Source of the DNA: Brachionus plicatilis
Lineage: Eukaryota > Rotifera > Eurotatoria > Ploima > Brachionidae
Direction: 5' to 3'
Length of the DNA: 64,000 nucleotides
NCBI GenBank assembly: GCA_010279815.1
Contig: QEOQ01000253.1
Span: 811,978-875,977, forward strand
The notes under the pieces: model-generated
What the model was told of the DNA's origin: nothing
What the model saw: the letters and a program-made list of their open reading frames with translations, nothing else
Database searches by the model: none
Shown here: positions 59,020 to 64,000 of the stretch, one piece after another
Layout of the letters: the number at the start of each line of letters is the position of its first letter
Position numbering within the stretch: position 1 is the stretch's first letter
Made by a program: the position numbers and the translations under genes

Positions 59020-62000
59020 ATGAACTTAGTGCTAAAACTATCCATTTACATTTTCAGTCTTAATTCGATTGTTTTAGGCAGTGCTTTGGATGACTATGTT
59101 AAGCTACCAGACCCTTATTATAATTACAGTCTAATTAAAACTTACACTCATCCAACCCATAAAATTTTTGTACTAAATATGACATCGCAAAAATGGCTTA
59201 ATGGTAAAACATCCAAGAATTTTTGACTATATTAATCATTAATATAATAAACTTTTTCACCAGAGTCTATTGTAAACAAGCCTTTTTGGTGGCATTATGT
59301 CTATTTAACAGTGCCAAATAAAATATCAAGGAAAGACGTTGCTTTAATATGGCTTGGTGATGGATCCAATAAAAATAAGTAATAATTTACTTACATTCAT
59401 TTTTTAAGAAAATTAAGTATTAAACTTTTGAGAATTCACATCTTTTGATATAAATAAAATATCTCAGTTTAGTAATTATTTTTGATTCTTTTAATTCTCA
59501 AAGTTGAATATTTAATTTTGCATATTTATGGATATTTAGTTTCACGTTAATAAAATAGCATCATTTATTATTTTACTAAAAATTAAGAAACTTTTAAAAG
59601 AATTTTAAACTAAAATTAATATATTTTTCATGATTTAATAATCCAATTTATTTATTAAAATTGGCTTCTTTACAACAGGTTTCGCAAACTTTTGGATTGA
59701 AAATATTTTTTGATCAAATTTATTCGGAATCTTTTCTTTTTGCTAATTAATAAAAGGTGTTGAAAAAAATATGGTAGCCTGCCCTATTTTTATATTGGAA
59801 AACTTGTTTAGTATTATTAATAATAATTTATCCCATGTTAGCATAAAGTATAAATGACAAACAAAATTATATAGGCTATTCCATTTCAAGTTCTAAGAAT
59901 AGCCTTATATTTTTAAGTTTTGTAAACCGGAGCCGTTTTTAAATATAGAACTGGTTTAATTAAAAAAATTTAAATTAAAATAATTATAAATTATCGTTTT
60001 TATTAATTTTAAAAGTTTAATTTTTGTTTTAAATAAAATTTGAATTAATCAAAGTTGTTTAAAAGTCACAAATCTTAAGTCTTGTCAAAAAACATCGAGT
60101 TCTAAGGACTAACAACTAAAGTTACAATTTAATTAAAGAGTTAGTGTGCTTTCTAATTTCGCTCGATCTTTAAATTAAGCTTAAAAAGTTATTTCCTATT
60201 TAAAACAAAGTTACATGTTTTGTCTGTTTTTAAGAAGTTTTTAACATCGGTCAATTTTGGCTAGAAAAAGAGGGGTAACTTTTAAAAAGAAATTTTTGTG
60301 AATTGATTTTAAATAGGCCTCCACAATAACTACCTAGAACGGGAAAAATTCATGTGATCATCACTGCATGGAACGGTATTCAAAAAATTCTATTCTTGCA
60401 AATATTCTTGGACTTAAATTTTAATGACTTAAAATATATTTTGGGACTTTTAAACATCTTTGAAATTAAAACTGAAATTAAATATTTATTTTTTTATGAA
60501 TTTTAGTGAAAAATACTTCTAAATTAAAAATAAAGTAGATAAATAACTTTTAAATTTAAAATAAAATGTTTAACAAGTCATTTATTATTTTATCAGCTGG
60601 CTTTGCTATTATCATTATAAAAGTCCCAAAAAAGTCCAATTCCGGACTTTTTTTTTTAATTTGCTAGATCAGGCTTCATATCAAAAAATTTATATCTTGG
60701 GTTGTGTAATGCAATAGATTTGCCTTATATCAGAATTTTGTTGCAATTTTAGCATTAATTTCTTCTTCAGTATTCAAAATTTTAAAGACTGAAGTTGGAC
60801 TTTTGAATGAAATTTAAAAAAAAAGCCTTGGACTTGACTTGAGACTTGTGGCTTTTATTATTTTTAATCGGTTCAAAACAAGACTCAAATCGTTTTGCCA
60901 GGTCTAAGGAGCATTTTGTCAAAAAAATTATTGTTTTGCTAAATTTTTGTTTAAGAGATATAAATCCAGACGATCAGGATGTAATGCTGACAACTAATTT
61001 TTCATTGGCAACTGAGACAGTCGCAGTTTTGATACAACAAATTCCCAATCAGCCTTTAAAATTTTTCAATGATCCTTTGCAAAAAAAACGTTCTGAGGAC
61101 GCACTAATAGCATGGGGATGGAAAAAATTTATTGATGATACATCAAACCCAGATATGTTACTAAGACTACCAATGACAAAAGCAGCAGTCAAGTGCATGG
61201 ACACTGTTGAGGATTTTATTAAAAAAAATTATTTTTTAAATATAAAAAAATTTATGATCGCTGGAAAATCAAAACGAGGCTGGACTACTTGGACAACAGT
61301 AAAAAAATTGTCAAAATTTTAATTTGTTTATTCAAAATTTTAATTAAAAGGCTGCTGTTGACTCAAGAGTCTTTGCGGCTATTCCAATTGTAATGGACAT
61401 GCTTAATATCAATACAGTAAAATTTTAATTTGGCTTAAATTATCATTGAACTAAAAAAATTTACAATTTTTGAAATTTTTATTAAATTAAATTAAATATT
61501 TAAAAAAGGCTTTACATCAAAACTTCAGGTCAGTTGGTGGATGGACATTTGCATTTAAAGATTATCATGATGTCAACATTACAAGTCACATTGACTCAAG
61601 AGGAATTTTTGAAATGCAAAAGATAATTGACCCATTATGTAAGTTTGTAAATACAGCTGTAAATTTAAAATTGAGCTGAGTTTTTTTAAGACTATCTTGA
61701 CCGCTATAGAAGCACAAATATTCTAGTTATTTCAACAACAGGAGACGAATTTTTTTTCCCAGATAACACTTACACATACTGGGACAATTTGGTTGCTGCA
61801 ACTGATGGTAAAGTTCTTCATAGACGTATACCTAACATAGGTCACAACGTATCGAGTATATCTGACACAATTTTAGGCTCATTACAAGGCTTCTTTTTTA
61901 GCACATATTTTAATTCTTATTTATTGCCTAAATTAAGATGGACCAGGCCTAATAATTCAACTCATGGAATTCTAAAAGCGACTGTTCAATCCGTTTCTAG

Positions 62001-62340
62001 TTTGATAAGACCAATAAGTGTTAGCTGTTGGTATGGAAAGACTAATGCATTTAGCAGAGACTTTAGAGAAACAATTTTGACATCAACAGGAGTTACTTAC
62101 AGGCCAATTACATGGACATCGACACAAGAAGGGATAATAGTTGAGGAAATGCCAGGAGAAATTAAATATTCAATAGCCATGCAAAGACCTTCAAATGGAT
62201 GGCTGGGATTTTTTTTCGAGTTCACTTTTCCTGGTTTGCATGGAACTATTAATAAAGTAACCACTGAGACAAATATAGTACCAGAGTGGTTTCCATATGA
62301 AGACTGTTCAAAATTGTCTTGCTTTGGAAATCTTGTTTAA
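59020..62340 (+). CDS. PhoPQ-activated pathogenicity-related family protein, secreted alpha/beta hydrolase
   Basis: Member of the family first named from Salmonella PqaA (Pfam PhoPQ_related) and also found in Dictyostelium and some invertebrates; biochemical role uncertain. Six exons: 59020-59203, 59264-59378, 60956-61298, 61351-61416, 61509-61638, 61691-62340, in phase, 495 residues. The N-terminus (MNLVLKLSIYIFSLNSIVLG) is a signal peptide. Family landmarks: NKPFWWHYVYLTVPNKI, IPNQPLKFFNDP, KKRSEDALIAWGWKKF, LLRLPMTKAAVKCMD, then AGKSKRGWTTWTT with the likely nucleophile Ser205 (G-x-S-x-x-G). Also FAAIPIVMDMLN, VGGWTFAFKDYH, an Asp candidate in TTGDEFFFPD, and a His in IPNIGHNV. Intron 2 (59379-60955) is packed with repeats. 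Stop at 62338-62340. Confidence 0.88.
60052..60472. mobile_element. Diverged hAT-like MITE copy with internal insertion
   Basis: Ends CAAAGTTGTTTAAAAGTCAC and GGGACTTTTAAACATCTTTG, diverged from the CAGAGTTG family. A 174-nt repeat (60125-60298) lies inside. Located in intron 2 of the PhoPQ-family gene. Confidence 0.55.
60125..60298. repeat. 174-nt dispersed repeat, copy 1
   Basis: Near-identical to 62539-62712 in the same orientation (one clear difference, GGGGTAAC against GGGGCAAC). Lies in intron 2 of the PhoPQ-family gene. Confidence 0.85.
60618..60855. mobile_element. hAT-like MITE copy, terminus-truncated
   Basis: The internal sequence (TTTGCTAGATCAGGCTTCAT and following) is almost the same as 28735-28975 in the sirtuin intron. 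The CAGAGTTG termini are missing or degraded. Ends about 100 nt before exon 3 of the PhoPQ-family gene. Confidence 0.65.
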
Positions 62341-62538
62341 ATTTTGACATTTAATTAAACATACTTTAAAATAAAGCAAGTGAAAAAAATTTTTTTTAAG
62401 ATGATTGCTCTAAAATTAATTTAAAAATATCTGTTTAGTTTAAAAAAATTAAAATTTAAAATTATTTTTTTTGATTGAGATCAATAAATGATAAACAATG
62501 CTCGTTAAATAAAAATAAAATTAATTAAATTGTAATTT

Positions 62539-62712
62539 CAATTTAATTAAAGAGTTAGTGTGCTTTCTAATTTCGCTCGATCTTTAAATTAAGCTTAAAA
62601 AGTTATTTCCTATTTAAAACAAAGTTACATGTTTTGTCTGTTTTTAAGAAGTTTTTAACATCGGTCAATTTTGGCTAGAAAAAGAGGGGCAACTTTTAAA
62701 AAGAAATTTTTT
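62539..62712. repeat. 174-nt dispersed repeat, copy 2
   Basis: Second copy, about 200 nt beyond the stop of the PhoPQ-family gene. The two copies are 2.4 kb apart as direct repeats and enclose exons 3-6. Confidence 0.85.
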
Positions 62713-63268
62713 TCTTTTAAATAAAATTTTGGAAAATATAACCGAATAAATTCCTTATTATTTAGTAAAATTAAAGTACATTGGAAGCTCTTTTATCCGG
62801 AACGCTCGGAGCCAAAAAAAAAACAACTACGGATTAAATTTTACGAATAAGTTTTAATCCGTAATTTTGAGTTTTGGACAATTTTTACGATTAAAAGAGT
62901 AAAAGAATTTGCATTAACATTTTGTTACATTTAGGCAAGTTTTTGGAGCGTTTATCCCTATACCAAAGATGTAGAGCCTCCTCTAGTAAATGATATATTG
63001 CTCTTCTTTCTCATTTGAACTATATTCATTTGAACTATCGAAATTTATGTATCTTTTTTTATTTTTCAGAATATCACTCATGGTAGAGGCAGGAATCCGA
63101 ATTTCAAATTCACTTGCTAAATTATTCACCTATGGTAGCTCCTTGCACATAACAGATAGAAAAGTACTGAAAAAAGAAACCCTGTTTAAATTGTTGGGTC
63201 AAACTAAAAGTTAAGATTCTCGATAGAAAAAGCTGTAGAAGAAAAATTTTATAGATAAATGATCATCT
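62713..63268. other. Intergenic with a possible MITE
   Basis: CTCTTTTATCCGGAACGCTCGGAGCC (around 62789, shown in two overlapping parts here: TTTTATCCGGAACGCTCGG and CGGAGCC) resembles pogo/Tigger-type termini. Nearby ACGGATTAAA and TTTAATCCGT form a short inverted repeat. A plus-strand frame at 62990-63214 is not supported as a gene. Confidence 0.3.
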
Positions 63269-63930
63269 TCAAGATTGCTGACTAGACCGGAAGGCAACGT
63301 ATTCGTTCTTGAAATTGTTGACCGAGTCGGCGTCTGTCACTGTAGCTGGCAGGGCGTTCCACTCTTTGATTATCCTGTTGGTGAATATGTTTGCCCGTTG
63401 TAGGCATTTGGTGGAGTTTCTAATGCGGGTCACCAGTTTGGTGGCCCTTCTCTGCACCTGCTCGAGCATCTTCGCGTCTTTCTTGCTAGGGGTGACCAGG
63501 CAACAGCGGCATATTCCAGGGGGGTCTTACGTAGGCACAATAGAGGGTCCTTCAGGTTTTTATGGTCTAATATCTAAATGATCTTTTCAACGGCGAAAAT
63601 TCCTGGTTCTCTGCTCACTTGATTTTTAATGTGAATAGAAAATTTCAAGTTACGTGAAAACGTGACTCCCAGATCCTTTTCTGTGTCGACGAAAGCTAGT
63701 GCGCTCCTTGACTCGTCTTCCCCCATCAGTAGTTCGGATTGGGCGTAGATGTTCTTGCCATACCTGCTGAATTCATCGCCTTGCATTTGCTCACGTTGAA
63801 GATCATACGCCACGTGTGTAACCACTCGGAGAGTGCGTTGAGGTCGCGTTGCAGTGTGGATAGGTCACTGGTGCTGCGTATTGTGGCAATCAGTTTACTG
63901 TCCTTGACAAGAAGTCGCTGAGATGTTTAA
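63269..63930 (-). mobile_element. LINE (CR1/jockey-like) RT 3' fragment, GC-richer
   Basis: Minus strand. The frame around 63574-63825 encodes DLGVTFSRNLKFSIHIKNQV. After a frame change, 63269-63469 encodes MLEQVQRRATKLVTRIRNST, NIFTNRIIKEWNALPATVTD and NNFKNEY to a stop at 63269. Region between: LEYAAVAWSPLARK in another frame. Frameshifts show it is dead. Composition is more balanced than the surroundings, suggesting a later arrival than the AT-rich fossils. Confidence 0.75.
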
Positions 63931-64000
63931 AAAACTTGTGTTTTATTATGAATGTCAAAATAACCCGAAAATAAATTACGATTTTTAGATCAGATTTTAT
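63931..64000. other. Window end, AT-rich flank
   Basis: Return to AT-rich sequence; too short to interpret. Confidence 0.3.

Noticed and set aside
62780..62920. Pogo/Tigger-type terminus near 62789
   Set aside because: Only one convincing end was seen and no TA-flanked partner, so not reported as an element.
1..64000. tRNA, rRNA and CRISPR arrays
   Set aside because: No cloverleaf with intact B-box, no rRNA-like block and no regularly spaced short repeats noticed. A tRNAscan or Infernal run would be decisive; I could not run one.

Overview
The window is a piece of an AT-rich metazoan nuclear genome. Genes are split by many short GT-AG introns (about 45-70 nt, with a few over 1 kb) and lie among decayed transposons. 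Strongly AT-rich DNA, Brachionus-style FLYWCH/MULE repeats, an ARM-TIR-SAM protein, a PhoPQ-activated family protein and multi-domain chitinases together suggest a monogonont rotifer of the Brachionus type. The species assignment is inference.

Layout. 1-9785 (-): 5' part of a secreted multi-domain chitinase with at least four GH18 domains and two CBM14 modules; the 3' end lies off the left edge. 10430-18953 (-): complete SMC2 (condensin ATPase, six exons, 1197 codons), with a 3.3-kb intron holding a MULE-type transposon. 19190-20474 (+): TMEM201/Samp1-like inner nuclear membrane protein, divergent from SMC2. 22909-26111 (-): tetraspanin. 27601-30460 (+): SIRT3-like sirtuin with a long novel C-terminal tail. 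30446-36935: nested hAT-like elements and inverted duplications, including a palindrome with 1405-nt arms. 38292-39488 (+): beta-1,4-galactosyltransferase-family enzyme. 41890-47653 (+): WDR24 (GATOR2 subunit, 14 exons). 48090-52500: LINE, MULE and GC-rich retroelement remnants. 53026-54894 (+): intronless ARM-TIR-SAM-like protein. 55874-58700: LINE fragments and MITEs. 59020-62340 (+): PhoPQ-activated-family alpha/beta hydrolase with five introns. 63269-63930 (-): moderately GC-rich LINE fragment.

The genes do not form a pathway. Chitinase, tetraspanin, galactosyltransferase and the PhoPQ-family protein are secreted or membrane proteins. SMC2 and TMEM201 both act at chromosomes or the nuclear envelope and share a 236-nt intergenic region. 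Sirtuin and WDR24 are metabolic regulators, and the TIR protein is a candidate NAD-consuming or immune-type protein.

Most notable: (1) a 7-nt microexon encoding the core of the GH18 catalytic motif, present in three of four chitinase domains; (2) mosaic near-identity between GH18 domains 3 and 4; (3) the large fresh palindrome beside the sirtuin gene together with an inverted copy of that gene's 3' end; (4) the ARM-TIR-SAM protein; (5) a MULE-type element with a perfect 10-nt target-site duplication inside SMC2.

Exon joins were made by eye from splice signals, reading frame and family resemblance; no alignment or transcript data were used.
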